DNA from: Oncomelania hupensis
Taxonomy: Eukaryota > Mollusca > Gastropoda > Littorinimorpha > Pomatiopsidae
Direction: 5' to 3'
DNA: 64,000 nt
Assembly: GCA_036898135.1 (NCBI GenBank)
Contig: CM072527.1
Coordinates: 31,973,227 to 32,037,226, forward strand
In this document: piece by piece, positions 11,400 through 22,573 of the stretch
How positions within the stretch are numbered: the first letter of the stretch is position 1
How the letters are laid out: every line of letters starts with the position of its first letter
Program-made: the position numbers and the translations under genes
Notes under the pieces: model-generated
Seen by the model: only the letters and a program-made list of their open reading frames with translations
What the model was told of the DNA's origin: nothing
Database searches by the model: none

Positions 11400-13045
11400 A
11401 TTAATATTGAATAGCTTTTGACTCTATCAACAGCAATATTTTATGGCCGATTCTGTTGAAATGTGAGATTACTGGTAAACTATTTCGGTGCATTAAAAGT
11501 ATGTACAATATTGTTAGAGCAAGAGAAAGAAGTGGTGAAAAGTTGACTGACATTAACTGTTCAGTTGGCGTTAAACAAGGAGATGTGATCAGGCCGGTTT
11601 CATTTTCTTTATATATCAATGAACTTGCCCTTAAGGTTGTACATAATGAAAGACATGTTATAAAGTTTTTGTCGGACACTCTGGAACTATTTATTTTGTT
11701 ACTTGTCGATGATGTTGTTCTCATATCAGTAACAGTTGGTTTACAAAATCATCTGCATAGTTTGCTCTAGGCCCCGTTGGCAATTTAATAAAGAAAAAAA
11801 TAACATAGTTGTATTTAGAAAAGGGGGATTCTTGGGTGCCAGAGAGAGATGGTTTTTTGATGGACATCTGATGTTAGTAGTGAATATGTACAAATACGTA
11901 GGTATTTATTTGTCTACAAGACTGAGCTTTTCTGGCACTTGTACAGATTTGAGCAGTAAAGCTAAGGGTGCCTTGTTATGTCCCTTAACGAAACTGTACA
12001 GTTTGAATGTGGTCTCTGTTGATGTATTTTTTGAGTTGTTTGACTCTCAAATACAACCAATCGCATTGTATGGGTCAGAAATATGGGGTTTGGACAAAGC
12101 TCCGATACATTGTGAAAAAGTTAATCTATTTGCACTGAAGAAGTTCCTAGGTGTTGATATCCGTACTCCAAATGATTTAGTGTATGGTGATTTAAATCGT
12201 TACCTTATTCAGATTAATGCTATTGTTAATTGTATACGGTATTGGCTAAAGTTGATGCGTATGAACCCTCATAGACTTCCTAGAAAGTCATATGTAATGT
12301 TACGTCATTTAGACGACAGGGGGGAAACTATTTGGGCATCTAATCATGTACGGAAGTGTCTTTTTTTTTAATATGGATATAGATTTGTATGGATGAATCA
12401 AGGTGTGCAAGATATAAAAAGATTTTTGAGAGATTTTAAACAAAGACTTGTGGATTGTAGATGGCAAGACTTGAGTTATCATGTACAAAACAGTGATAGA
12501 TATAAGATGTATTGTTTAATTGGTGGTATTAATCACTGTATAAGAACTCATCTGACATGGAAATGGACAGGCATTTAAGATTTATAATGACACAGCTCCG
12601 TTTTGGTGTTTCGAATATTTCTGTCCATTATAATAAATATAGAAATGTTAAACCAGCTGATAAATTGTGCCCACTTTGTAAAACAAATGAAGAAGATGAA
12701 TCGCACTTTGTATTATGTTCTCCAGTGCTGCATAAATTAAGAACGCAGTTCATTGCTGCGAAATATTATAGAAAGCCATGTATTTTTAAACTGAACATTT
12801 TGATGTCATCATATCACCGGGTGACAATAAAACATTAATGTATCCTTTTATATAGAGCATTTAGGCTAAGAGAAATTGTACTATCATGATATTGCTTATA
12901 TGCATATGATAACAGACTGATAGCTGACATGGTGAATTGTGGATATGTAATTATATCCTTACTTTGTAAATGCATGAAAACATTGTATACACCCTTCATA
13001 AAAGGACGATGCCTTAATGCATAAATTACAAATTCAATTCTCACC
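11400..13045 (+). pseudogene. LINE-E, decayed copy (RT and C-terminal domain)
   Basis: Same family as the intact-frame copy at 25399-27401. It starts 5'-truncated at the RT AFDSIN motif (about 11412) and runs through VGVKQGDVI, then LLVDDVVLIS (VDD instead of ADD). Several frames follow (11736-12371, 12393-12578, 12557-12838). The C-terminal region has EIWGLDKAPIHCEKVNLF and a Cys/His cluster (CPLCKTNEEDESHFVLC), a zinc-knuckle-like feature found at the C-terminus of several LINE clades. At least three frameshifts or stops make it a pseudogene. The 3' UTR reaches about 13045. Confidence 0.8.
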
Positions 13046-13111
13046 CGCTGTGTACTCCCCCCCCCAACCTCCCCTCCCACACCGCCTCACATGCGCGTGC
13101 GTGTGATGTAC

Positions 13112-13247
<136 letters not shown>

Positions 13248-13294
13248 ATGAAACATGACATGTGCATTATAAATAACCCTATTATTACTACATC

Positions 13295-13732
13295 TTATAA
13301 AAAGATGTATTGGTTAGCCCTCATTAAAAAAAAATGCTGTAATGTTTCCTTAACAAACAGGAACAACCAAAATAACATAATGTGAACAACAACCTTCATA
13401 GCGGAGAAGCAAGACTGGTTTGTAGTAGTTTCCATGGCACTCGTCGTGTCACTTAGCAACGTACAGTTGACCTTGAATTTGAAGGTCGCAGGGTCAAGGT
13501 CACAGATGTTGACGGCCTTGCAAGCCTCTTTCGCGTAGCACGTTTGAAAACAATCCAGCTTTGACCGTGTCTTGTACCACGATAAAATCTGACCTTGACT
13601 TTGGAACACTTGCTTTTTGGGACTGCAAGAATATGCTCCGTGCGTCAAAATGCCTGATTCTGAACGAATTTGGTGCAAAACCAGGAGCTGAATGATAATG
13701 CACAAAATGGCGGAATATCTCGTTGATGGCAT
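13295..13732 (-). CDS. Secreted PAN/Apple-like domain exon or small gene
   Basis: Minus-strand frame starting at ATG 13732 (context ACAAGATGCC). It begins with a typical signal peptide (MPSTRYSAILCIIIQLLVLH then QIRSESG). The mature part has spaced cysteines of the PAN/Apple kind: LDCFQTCYAKEACKAVNICD, then FKVNCTLL and NQSCF. PAN-type domains mediate protein or carbohydrate binding in secreted and adhesive proteins. The frame then runs into a hydrophobic tail (VVVHIMLFWLFLFV), which could be a membrane anchor or read-through of an intron; a weak donor (ATGAAG/GTTGTT) sits just after SCFSAMK. An upstream in-frame ATG (13777) would hide the signal peptide, so I prefer 13732. It is not similar to the surrounding LINEs and is one of few host-gene candidates here. 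Confidence 0.5.
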   Translation of the reverse strand: MPSTRYSAILCIIIQLLVLHQIRSESGILTHGAYSCSPKKQVFQSQGQILSWYKTRSKLDCFQTCYAKEACKAVNICDLDPATFKFKVNCTLLSDTTSAMETTTNQSCFSAMKVVVHIMLFWLFLFVKETLQHFFLMRANQYIFL

Positions 13733-13837
13733 CTTGTTGTCAAACAGAAATCTTTCCTTGCACCATACAAGTTGCACTGGTGAATTTTTCTGGCGTGGAA
13801 AGATGACGCTTATATCACGTTCACTCTGCTTTTAAAA

Positions 13838-14480
13838 TGGAATGGCAAACCTGGAAATTTGAAATTGGTTGGCACAGAAAGGCTCAACTGGAAATGCTTC
13901 TTCAGCAGAAAGTATTAACCTTGAAACAGTTTTGCACAGAAAGATTAATCTGGCAAATGTTCATTTGCAGCTGGGTATTTTTCTTGCACAGCTAGATCAT
14001 TTTTATTGCACAGAATATATGAACTTGAGAACGGTAACGTTAACTTGGAGAATATCATTGTTATTATACTGCACATTCCCCATGAGCAAATAAAGTGCTA
14101 CCTGGAAAGTTGCATGGCAAAAAGGTATACTAGATAATTATGTGTTTTGGGTGAACACTCAGTTATCGTTTTTTTGTACATATTTTACATAAATTGTCAC
14201 CCTAGAACATTATTTATAACCAGACTGGAAAATTATCTCGCTGTCTTGAGCAAACAAGTTAAATACAAAATTTAGTTTTATCACAGAAAATCCAAAAAAA
14301 GGATAAGGTAAAAAATTATTTTTATGAATGTTATCCTGGAAAATTGTCTTCCACAAAATATTATCTTCGAAAATATCTTGCATTGCCATCTTGCTAAATT
14401 TTTTGGTTTATTATTTGTTTCCCTACAAAATTAACTTGCAAACAATATTATTAAGGAAAATGGTCGACAAACCTATCTTG
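13838..14480. repeat. Degenerate tandem array of a CTGGAAA/CACAGAAAG phrase
   Basis: Phrases such as AACCTGGAAA, AACTGGAAATG, AACCTTGAAAC and AATCTGGCAAATG, usually followed by GCACAGAAAG or similar and TTAA, recur every about 30-55 bases to 14480 with increasing drift. No coding potential is seen. Confidence 0.5.
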
Positions 14481-14793
14481 CTTAGTTGTCGTTATTTCTA
14501 TCAAGGATATTGTGGTGCACACAAAGGTTACGTGACGAATACAAAATAATATCATTAAATTATTCATATCTTCGCAATGTTGTAATGGGGTAAAACGCCG
14601 TTGAAGAAAATAATTAAATCCCGTTAAACTTATCATAATCTACTTCACACTGGATGGTGCAGAGTAACCTTTTTTCAGTGTAATATTTTCCCTATAGGCA
14701 TGCCTTTTATTTACACAATTGTTCTACTTTTACCTTTTGTATACCTTATCTTACCTTTATCTTTGTAAATTATATTTAAATACCAAAAACACA

Positions 14794-15540
14794 CAAGCGT
14801 TTGACCGTGTTTGGCATGCAGCTCTGTCGGCAACCCTGAGAGTGTACAACATCTGCCTTAACATTATTGAAGTCATCAAAGGTCTGTATGACAAGGCTAC
14901 GAGTGCAGTCCTCCACAACAGCGCCATCGGGAACTGATTCAGAACAACAATTGGTGTGCGTCAAGGATGCCTACTCTCTCCAACACTCTTCAACATCTTC
15001 CTAGAGCGCATCATGTCATATGCCCTTGCAGATCACGAAGGCACAGTCAGCATAGGGGGTAGGGCAATCTCCAACCTCCGTTTTGCAGATGACATTGATT
15101 AATTGGCTGGAGAGGAAAAAGAACTTGAACAGCTGGTACAGAGGCATGACACCACCTCCAGAGCCTATGGAATGGAAATAGGTGCAGAGAAGACCAAAAT
15201 GATGACCAACAACACCAATAGCATCTACGTGGACATCAACGTCCAAGGCCAATCCCTCAACACAGTGCATAGCTTCAAATATTTAGGAGCCAGTTTATTT
15301 GACAATGGGTCTCGACAGGAAGTCCCCTCCAGGATCGCACAAACAACTGCTGCCCTGACAAGGTTAAAACCCATTCGGAAAGACAGGACCATCAGTCTAC
15401 ACTCCAAGGTAAGGCTGCTGCGCTCCCTTGTCATCTCCATCTTCCTATACGCTTGCGAAACATGGACTCTCACAGCAGATCTACAACGAAGAGTACAACG
15501 CATGGAGATGAAGTGCTACAGAAGACTTCTGGGCATTTCC

Positions 15541-15617
<77 letters not shown>

Positions 15618-16122
15618 GGATTTTTATATAGCGGGTACTCCAGCCTATGACCAGACTCACCACGCTTTACATAGTCATTACATATAAATACATGCACATG
15701 ATAAAACATCGCTTTTGCTACAATACACCAAAAGACGGAACAGTAAAGGTACAAACTATTTACAACTATGTACACAAGTCCAGCACATCACCAACAACGA
15801 AGTCCGACAAACCATCACACAAGCCATTGGACAACACGATGACATGTTCACAGTGGTGAAGAAACGAAACCTCCGATGGTATGGCCACGTTAGCAGAGCA
15901 TCAGACCTTGCACAGACTATCCTGCAAGGCACGAAGCAAGGAGGTAGAAGAAGAGGGAGACAGAAAAAGAGGTGGGAGGACAACATTCGAAAATGGACTA
16001 GCTTGACACTGAGCAAAGCCATGAGGGTTGCTGAGGACAGAGATAGATGGTTAAACGATCATCTGTGTTGCTCCAACGACCTTCGAGTTACGGGATAGTA
16101 TAGAAGGATAGGATAGGACCCA
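14794..16122 (+). pseudogene. RTE-like LINE, copy R2 (RT to 3' end, interrupted)
   Basis: 5'-truncated at the RT motif QAFDRVWHAAL. It has GVRQGCLLSPTLFNIFLE, then FADDID followed by a stop, and a second stop near 14936. The thumb and C-terminal region run to GISY at 15541. A foreign insert (15543-15781) separates this from the last segment, ending in RPKKR-like text, a stop and a GGATA-type tail (16097-16122). Two in-frame stops and the insert make it dead. Confidence 0.85.
15543..15781. repeat. (ATA)n plus SINE-tail-like insert inside R2
   Basis: About 72 bp of ATA followed by CGGATTTTTATATAGCGGG and about 150 bp without recognisable coding. Comparison with other RTE copies shows all of it is absent from the uninterrupted element. 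No clear target duplication is visible. TTTATATAGCG is part of the SINE-tail motif seen repeatedly in the window. Confidence 0.7.
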
Positions 16123-16324
16123 AAACCGTTTAAAGCAAGGCAATAAGATTGTGGTAGCAGCTTATTACTAATGGCTTTGGAAAACAAATAAAGCCTGCAA
16201 ACTCTGCGAATGGCTTTAACGTTGGCAGGTAATGGTTGGCAGGTTAACTAAACTTGCAGAAAATTAAATGAAAATTAGACTGGTTAAAACTACAGATTAT
16301 TTTACATGACATCTTCTCAGAGTG

Positions 16325-16621
16325 GCGTGTCGGATAGCGCAGTGGTTGGAGCACTCGCTACTGTGTCGCAAGTTAAGCACCGTCCAGTGCGGTTAGCACT
16401 TGGATGGGTGACCGCAAAACGTGAAGAGGCAAATAACAACGCCCCCAGTTGACTCAACTGTGACTGAGTACCTACTCTCTTAAGGATGGAGAAGATAAAG
16501 CAGCGAGGGAGAGAGATGGGCATCACCCTCATTACGTTGGCCCAAGATAAGTGTGATCTCCAACATCACGTTCCCCTACGGCCACAAGGCTATGGGACTA
16601 CCTTTACCTTTACCTTTTTTT
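16325..16621 (+). mobile_element. SINE with tRNA-like/5S rRNA-like hybrid head
   Basis: Flanked by an 11-bp direct repeat TTCTCAGAGTG (16314-16324 and 16622-16632), so the ends are exact and the length is 297 bp. The head has a tRNA-type A box (GGATAGCGCAGTGGTTGGAG). It is followed by a segment closely matching the 3' half of 5S rRNA (AAGTTAAGCACCGTCC, then GGTTAGCACTTGGATGGGTG ACCGC). The 3' tail is TTTACC repeats then T. Such hybrid Pol III heads are known in some animal SINEs. It is not a functional 5S gene. Confidence 0.85.
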
Positions 16622-16632
16622 TTCTCAGAGTG

Positions 16633-17135
16633 AGATAATAAAGTTTCCTTCTATCTTGTTACTTGTATCACCTGGAAATAAACTACCTTGCTCTAAATAT
16701 TGTTTCATATATGCTGCGGTAACGCTGCATCCGTAGAAAATACTCCCACTGCACTGAGGTCCAAGCACCGTTACACCGGCCCTATATATTGCTTCAAATG
16801 CTACATTTTAATTATGCTATAGCACCGTCGGTCGGAAATCAGTTGAAAGCAGAAAAACCAGGTAATTTAAAATTACAAGTTCTATGGTCTGGAAATGGAA
16901 TAGAACCATAGCATTTGTTTGATTGCAGAGCGCTAGCAAATTTAAATTTAATACAGCAGCATGCCTGATATTGGATTTCATATTGTGGTCCTGTTTAAAT
17001 TGGAGCTAAAATTTAAAGACACAATAACACGTGTCCTGAAAATCAAATTAAACTACAAACGATTTAAAGGTACTATAGCGTGTTGCACCCAGAAAGGTGA
17101 GTTGGTCGTAGAGCTGAGCAAGAGAGACTACTGAC
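16633..17135. other. No gene seen
   Basis: AT-rich sequence without an ORF or a repeat match that I can recognise. Confidence 0.45.
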
Positions 17136-17142
17136 TACAACA

Positions 17143-17204
17143 GTCATCACAACGTCGTTTCTACACACACACGTGTGTGTGTGTGGGGGGGGGGGGGGGG
17201 GGGG

Positions 17205-17235
<31 letters not shown>

Positions 17236-17267
17236 ACGTGGGCATGTAGAAACGACGTTACAGTGAC
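17143..17267. repeat. Inverted pair around a GT/poly-G microsatellite (foldback-like)
   Basis: GTCATCACAACGTCGTTTCT at about 17144 is repeated in inverted form as AGAAACGACGTTACAGTGAC at about 17248-17267. A TG array and an 18-G run (about 17186-17203) lie between. A third copy in direct orientation is at about 17491 (GTCATCGCAACGTCGTTTCT), again followed by a GT array (17518-17612). Confidence 0.65.
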
Positions 17268-17315
17268 ACACTCATGAAACTCCACATGGTTTCCTTTGAC
17301 TTTTTTGGAAGGCTG

Positions 17316-17339
17316 CCCTATTTTGACGTCAAAATAGGG
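17316..17339. repeat. Perfect 24-bp palindrome with TGACGTCA core
   Basis: Half-site CCCTATTTTGAC followed by its exact reverse complement. The centre is a TGACGTCA (CRE-type) octamer. Function is unknown. Confidence 0.95.
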
Positions 17340-17364
17340 TTCCGGTAGAGTTACAGCTGTTTTA

Positions 17365-17412
17365 GGCTTAGGGTTAGGTTAAGGGTTAGGGTTTGGGATT
17401 AGGGTTAGGGAT
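17365..17412. repeat. Degenerate telomere-like (TTAGGG)n
   Basis: Five or six TTAGGG-like units with single-base drift (GCTTAGGGTTAGGTTAAGGG and onward), 25 bp after the palindrome. Short interstitial telomere-like sequence. Confidence 0.8.
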
Positions 17413-17824
17413 TGCTTCAAAAATTTGAAAATGTCAAAATAATGTCAAGAAAATGAAAAGTGTGTCAAAATAATGTCTGGTTTTTTCACAACAGTCATCG
17501 CAACGTCGTTTCTACACACGTGTGTGTGCGTGTGTGTGTGTGTGTGTGTGGGTGGGTGAGCACTGCTGGTGTGTGTGTGTGTGTGTGGGTGTGGGTGTGT
17601 GTGTGTGTGTGTAAAACAAGTCAACTCATGGTCTGCCAATTGCCGTCAGTTTGTCGGTCTGTCGGACCGTCTCTCCAAATGTCACTTTTTTGTTCGAAAC
17701 AGTTTTTTTGCCTTATCTAACTAAAAAAAAAAAAAAAAAAGAACCAAGTTTGATAGATTTTACTGTTCAGATACTTTGAAACTACTGCTAATTATAGTAA
17801 ATCATTTATTTGTGCACTTTCCCA

Positions 17825-17975
17825 AAGGTCAAGGTCGCTGTGGATCATCATTTTCCAAAACACGTTTGTTGAACCGATTTTGATACTGTTTTGCTTGCAG
17901 ATAGTTAAGATATTGGCCCAGTATTCCTTGTTTTCAGTTTGGTTCTTTAGGGTAAAGCCGAGTCATGCAATCGCC
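17825..17975 (+). repeat. Dispersed repeat F (AAGGTCAAGGTC/GAACCGATTTTGAT)
   Basis: Blocks AAAGGTCAAGGTC, ACGTTTGTTGAACCGATTTT, GATAGTTAAGATATTGG and GGGTAAAGCC recur in the same order at 29695-29880 and partly at 28025-28127. Origin unknown; non-coding. Confidence 0.65.
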
Positions 17976-18339
17976 AAGAAAATTATCAGTTTTCAAAATG
18001 CTAAAATTATAGGCGGGGTTTATTCGATGAGTTCATAATGCGTGAATTCGGTATGACATGTGTGTATACTTTGTGTATGTTGAAGTAAGCGAGAAAGTGA
18101 AAGTGAATGAATGATATGGATTAGGTGAAACAGAACAGGAGTTTTAGCTAATAATACAGTTTCCTTTCGTTGGAATTGTTACCTTGTTAATAGTTGTTTA
18201 TATATTTGTTTGTTTGTTTAATAATTATTTTTGTTGATCTAAAATCATGATGTGTAAAGACCTTTTTTAAGGCTATGTGTGTGTCTGGAAACACAGCTAA
18301 ACGTCTTGACGTCTTGTCGATTTTTGATTTTGACAAGTC

Positions 18340-18435
18340 CTAATTTGTTTGGTTGTATTCGTTAGCACAGCGGGTTAAATTCGGGCTGCCTGCACAGCTA
18401 AATCGCGGCAGCCGCGAGAGCAGCGCCACCCAGGA
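18340..18435. repeat. SINE-like fragment related to 1795-1890
   Basis: AAATTCGGGCTGCCT, AAATCGCGGCAGCCG and GCAGCGCCACCCAGGACAGG match the order of the earlier copy. Confidence 0.5.
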
Positions 18436-18930
18436 CAGGGAGGAGAAGACATGTGGAGGTGGAGGAGGGGAGGGAGGTTGAGGGAAACAGGACTTATAGT
18501 ACAAGTTGGCTTTCATCTTATTCGTTTTAAGTGGGGTAACGCTTTACGTGAATGGTAAAAGGAGTTGTGACACTGAAATCGTGAAGTATAGTAACTTTAA
18601 CCTGCTGCACAACTTCACAAAAGCTGCTGTTTATATATGATATTAAGACACTGCATTACGTGATTTGTACTAAAAGCTATGACCGTGTCAAGAACTAGTA
18701 ATATATGCATGCGCTCTCCAATTCTCCTTCCTCGTCCTTGAGAACTGACATCAAAAGACACTGGTGGTTTTGACGATACCCTCCCCTTGCTGCTTGTGTG
18801 GTCGTTATACTTGTTGATAGCATTCGATTTCAGATGTATGATTTTCAAATATTCCAGCAATCCCTGTGACCGCCCGGATACGAAATGTCACCAAGCTAGC
18901 CTCTCATTACCACGAGAATTGTAGATACAG
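18436..18930. other. No gene seen
   Basis: Purine-rich start (18440-18485), then unique-looking sequence with no supported ORF. Confidence 0.45.
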
Positions 18931-18937
18931 CGGCAGG

Positions 18938-19100
18938 GATAGCTCTGTGGTTGAAGGCGCAAGCCTTGTGTGCTGGGTCTTGGGTCACGTGGGTTCCATT
19001 CCTGACTTCAGCCGCGTGACTTACGAGTAGATACGAGATTTTAATGGACACCGAGGGTTTTCTCCGGGTACTCCGGTTTCCTTCCTCCCTTCAATAATTG
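18938..19100 (+). mobile_element. tRNA-derived SINE family C, 5' part
   Basis: tRNA-like A box (GGATAGCTCTGTGGTTGAAG) and a B-box-like GGGTTCCATTCC, followed by the conserved core TTTTCTCCGGGTACTCCGGT TTCC also seen at 39670-39710 and inverted at 38168-38200. The 3' part is missing; an S element follows directly. Confidence 0.7.
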
Positions 19101-19117
19101 TATTGATTGATTGATTT

Positions 19118-19679
19118 ATTGTTGCTTTAGGTCCAGCGGACTCTTCCGAGCCAAATCAGGACCGGACAACCCCCGATCCGCATAAAAGATCTGCCGAAAC
19201 ATCCCTAGTGGGAAAATTGAATGCCCTCCACCGGCCAGTCACTTTACAATAAAGACATCCCACGCGGGGGACGGCTGAGGGTTGACCTCAACTACGCGAA
19301 CACCCCGGTTACAAAAACAAAATAGAATACAACCATCATTATAAATCATCAACAAAACACATACATATAAAATGCCTATGGTGCGAAATAATACAATCAT
19401 AGGAAGCCCTAGTGACCACCCGGCAGAAAGCGTCCAACACTCCCAAGCTGATCCAACAGACCTCATACACAAACAAGGAGTCTTGTCCAGGAAGAGTTTT
19501 CAAGAAAAAAGGTAGGTCATTGATCTAGCGAAGAAGAAGAAAGTATAGCAGAGTGGTAGGACAGATCAGGAATGGGAAAGAGCAAATGATGAAGACAGCG
19601 ACAGTGGGAATTTAAAGCACTAAATTTCCAGAAAGTGGGGATACTATTTATACTGAAACCCCCGGCACTCCAACGGGGG
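19118..19679 (-). mobile_element. Retroposon S, near full-length copy S4
   Basis: Minus strand, from the TTAGGTCCAGCGGACTCTTC 3' end to the 5' terminal CCGGCACTCCAACGGGGG hairpin. Its 3' tail is ATTGATTGATTT instead of ATTAC. Confidence 0.85.
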
Positions 19680-19869
19680 GAACTGTTGCCGCAGTGAATT
19701 AGTCATGCCTACAAAGGCAAGACAGGTTTTCAACTGGGGCTTTCACTGTTCCCTTTATAGGTTAGAACAATCAACAGTGACAAGATTGCTCATGACCCCA
19801 AGGGGTAATAATTGTATTAGAAGCAGGCAATCTAAACTTTCCAAATAAAAAAAAAAAGATTTATATTCT

Positions 19870-20020
19870 GATTTCTGTAAGAAAAGATCGCCGCGCTTTG
19901 AGTTCGATTGAAGAAAAAGCGCGTGATAGCATCCTGTGTTGTTGTTGTTATTATTATTAGTAGTAGTAGTAGTAATAGTAATAGTAGTAGTAATAATAAT
20001 AGTAGTAGTGGTAGTATCAT

Positions 20021-20052
<32 letters not shown>

Positions 20053-20082
20053 ATAGTAGTAGTATTAGTAGTAGTAGTAGTG

Positions 20083-20129
<47 letters not shown>

Positions 20130-20205
20130 GTGTTCATGCTAGATAGTAGTGGCCAGCGCCTTGAGAAGCCCTCTGAGCTTGTTAATGCGCTATAGAAATG
20201 AACAA
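19870..20205. repeat. SINE tails with compound (TAG/TTA)n array
   Basis: A family-C tail (GATCGCCGCGCTTTGAG, 19886; AAAGCGCGTGATAGCATCC) leads into a 190-bp compound trinucleotide array: TTA, then TAG/TAA blocks, then TTA (19936-20128). A second tail type (CAGCGCCTTGAGAAGCCCTC, then GCGCTATAGAAATG, about 20154-20200) follows. All long frames here are homopolymeric and not coding. Confidence 0.7.
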
Positions 20206-20904
20206 TCCATGTTTACAACGCAAAACGTGTTTAGAAAATACTGAAACACCGTGAACTTGACCTCTAAGAAAGCGTAAGTATTAATTCTCTAAAATACTTT
20301 ACAGTAAAGTACATTTAAAAAAAAACCCACAGCATATTACAAAAATTCCAATTGGGTTCCTTGATTACTGAAATAAGGCACACAATGTAGATATATAGTG
20401 AATCAACCAACAACAACAAAATGGAATTGTGAGCGACGGAACAACCGACCGACCAGACTGCTACTGAATGTTTGGCCGTGAGTTGAAGTACCAGTACACC
20501 AAATAATCGCCCAAATCGGTTAAGAAGTTTTTTTTTTTTTTTAGATATAGAGCAAAACGTCTTTAGCATACTAAAAGTGATTCTAACGACCTTGACCTTG
20601 ACCTTTGCGGTAGAGCAAATGTGATGGCACGGTGGCTGGCCACTCATCTAGGTCATGTTCCTATGAAGTTTGATCCAAATCCGTTCAGTGGTACTTTATA
20701 TGGCTTCTAACGGACCGACGGACAGTCATTTAGCTAGTTGTGATTCCCTCCCCTCTCCCTCACCGCCTCTCCCTCATCACTCCCACCCCCATTACTCCCC
20801 TAGACTGCCTCCTCGCACCCCCACGCTTCTCCCCTATATCAAACTACGTCTGGAAATACTCAAATGTATGGTCCCAATGAAAACAGTCTGTGAAGCCGTT
20901 TGTG
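20206..20904. other. No gene seen; poly-T and a repeat-F-like piece
   Basis: CGACCTTGACCTTGACC (about 20587) is an inverted relative of the repeat-F core. A C-rich tract lies at 20750-20835. No supported ORF. Confidence 0.4.
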
Positions 20905-21170
20905 GTGAAGAAAGGGAAACTCCGATGGTATGGCCACGTCACCAGATCATCAGGCCTTGCAAGGACCATTCTGCAAGGCACAGTGCAAGGAGGTAGAAGA
21001 AGAGGGAGACCGAAAAAGAGTTGGGAGGACAACATTCGAGACTGGACTGGTTTGACACTGAGCGAAGCCAGCAGGGCTGCTGAGGACAGAGAAAGATGGA
21101 GTATGCTGGTTAAACGATCATCTGTGGTGCCCCTACGACCTCCGGGTTACGGGACAGGATAGGATAGGAA
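20905..21170 (+). mobile_element. RTE-like LINE, 3' end (copy R3)
   Basis: Open from VVKKGKLRWYGHVTRSSGLA to the family stop, then a GGATA tail (21156-21170). Strong 5' truncation. The sequence is close to R1 and R7. Confidence 0.85.
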
Positions 21171-21328
21171 TGAAAACAGTCTAAAATGACGAGCATTAGT
21201 CTGAGGCTAAGGCTGAGTAAAATACTGCTGCGTGAACGAAGAGCCAATAACAACATTCATTTGGCTAATTGTGTAAGAACATCGTCGACGAACTGACTGT
21301 TCCTTCGTCAAGTTGATGATTTTAAGAT

Positions 21329-21450
<122 letters not shown>

Positions 21451-21529
21451 GGCCAGGTGGGGATATGGATGGAGATTAGAAGGGGAAGGGGGAGGGAAGA
21501 AGGGAGAACGAGGGATGGTTGGCAATAAA

Positions 21530-22570
21530 CATGTTAACGGCACGTATGACTACATCACATCGACCGTCTGGTTCTTGTATTGACTAATAAACCCATCTTT
21601 CTGCTTACCGACGACAAAATATACGACTCGATCCGATTGGCTGTAGAAACTCCAAGACGTAATTTTTGAATGCATAAAGCGATCTGACTGGAGGGATAAT
21701 TACTTAACAGATCAATCGTATTCCATGGTAAAATCTCTTTCTATTTGATGACACTCTCTCGCTATCCGGTTTTCAGGAAAGATAAGACAATGGGGAAATG
21801 CACTTCACTAAACATCGCAATGCGAACGCACTACAATGCAATTCACAAACGTCCAAGTCTAGAAGATCTCAACTGCACAGTGCAAATAGACCACAAAACA
21901 GTCAATGCCATCTACTGAAAGAATGATGAACGTGCTTTTGAAATAATGGATGGCCCCTTCATGTAGCGACCGGAAAAAGGTAATTTTATTCCAGTTCCAA
22001 CATAACGGGGCCAGCCAATATTTTAGATAGATCACTTCTACTTACTGAACTTGCCACTCGAACCATTTCTACTAATTGCATTGTGAAGACCAAACTAACT
22101 ATTAAAAATAAAAAGGTTTATGACCAGGTAAAAAGATAAAAAAGAGTGGAGTTTAAATTTGTTGGAGAACTCGGTTTTGGAAACAAATGCTGAAATAGAC
22201 TTAATTGGACAGCATTTCGATTTTTATGGTGAGATGATTCAGGCTTGCAACCCATTTGCACCTGCGAGCGATATATAGACACAGTTCATTGTCAACACTG
22301 AGTGGACCTTTTTATTTATTTATTTATTTTTTTTGTGGGGGAGGCAATTATTTTTTGTACGGTAGTCTATTTTCCACCATCATCACTCCGACCCCACCCC
22401 TCCCTCTTTTCCTTCACCTTCACACATACACATACACACACACACGTACACACATACGTGTATAAGCCGACGAATCTGGAATGTTACCAAACAGTGTACA
22501 ACTGGGGAATGATCTTTTTCTCAGTGATATTTACAACATTAAGTAGTTTTATGAATGATGTACAGGATTG
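21530..22570. other. No gene seen
   Basis: Mostly unique-looking AT-rich DNA. It includes a TTTA run with T-tract (22310-22333) and a CA/ACAT stretch (22420-22460). No ORF with recognisable content. Confidence 0.45.
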
Positions 22571-22573
22571 AGG

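Noticed and set aside
16370..16425. 5S rRNA gene
   Set aside because: Only the 3' half of 5S is present, within a SINE bounded by target duplications.
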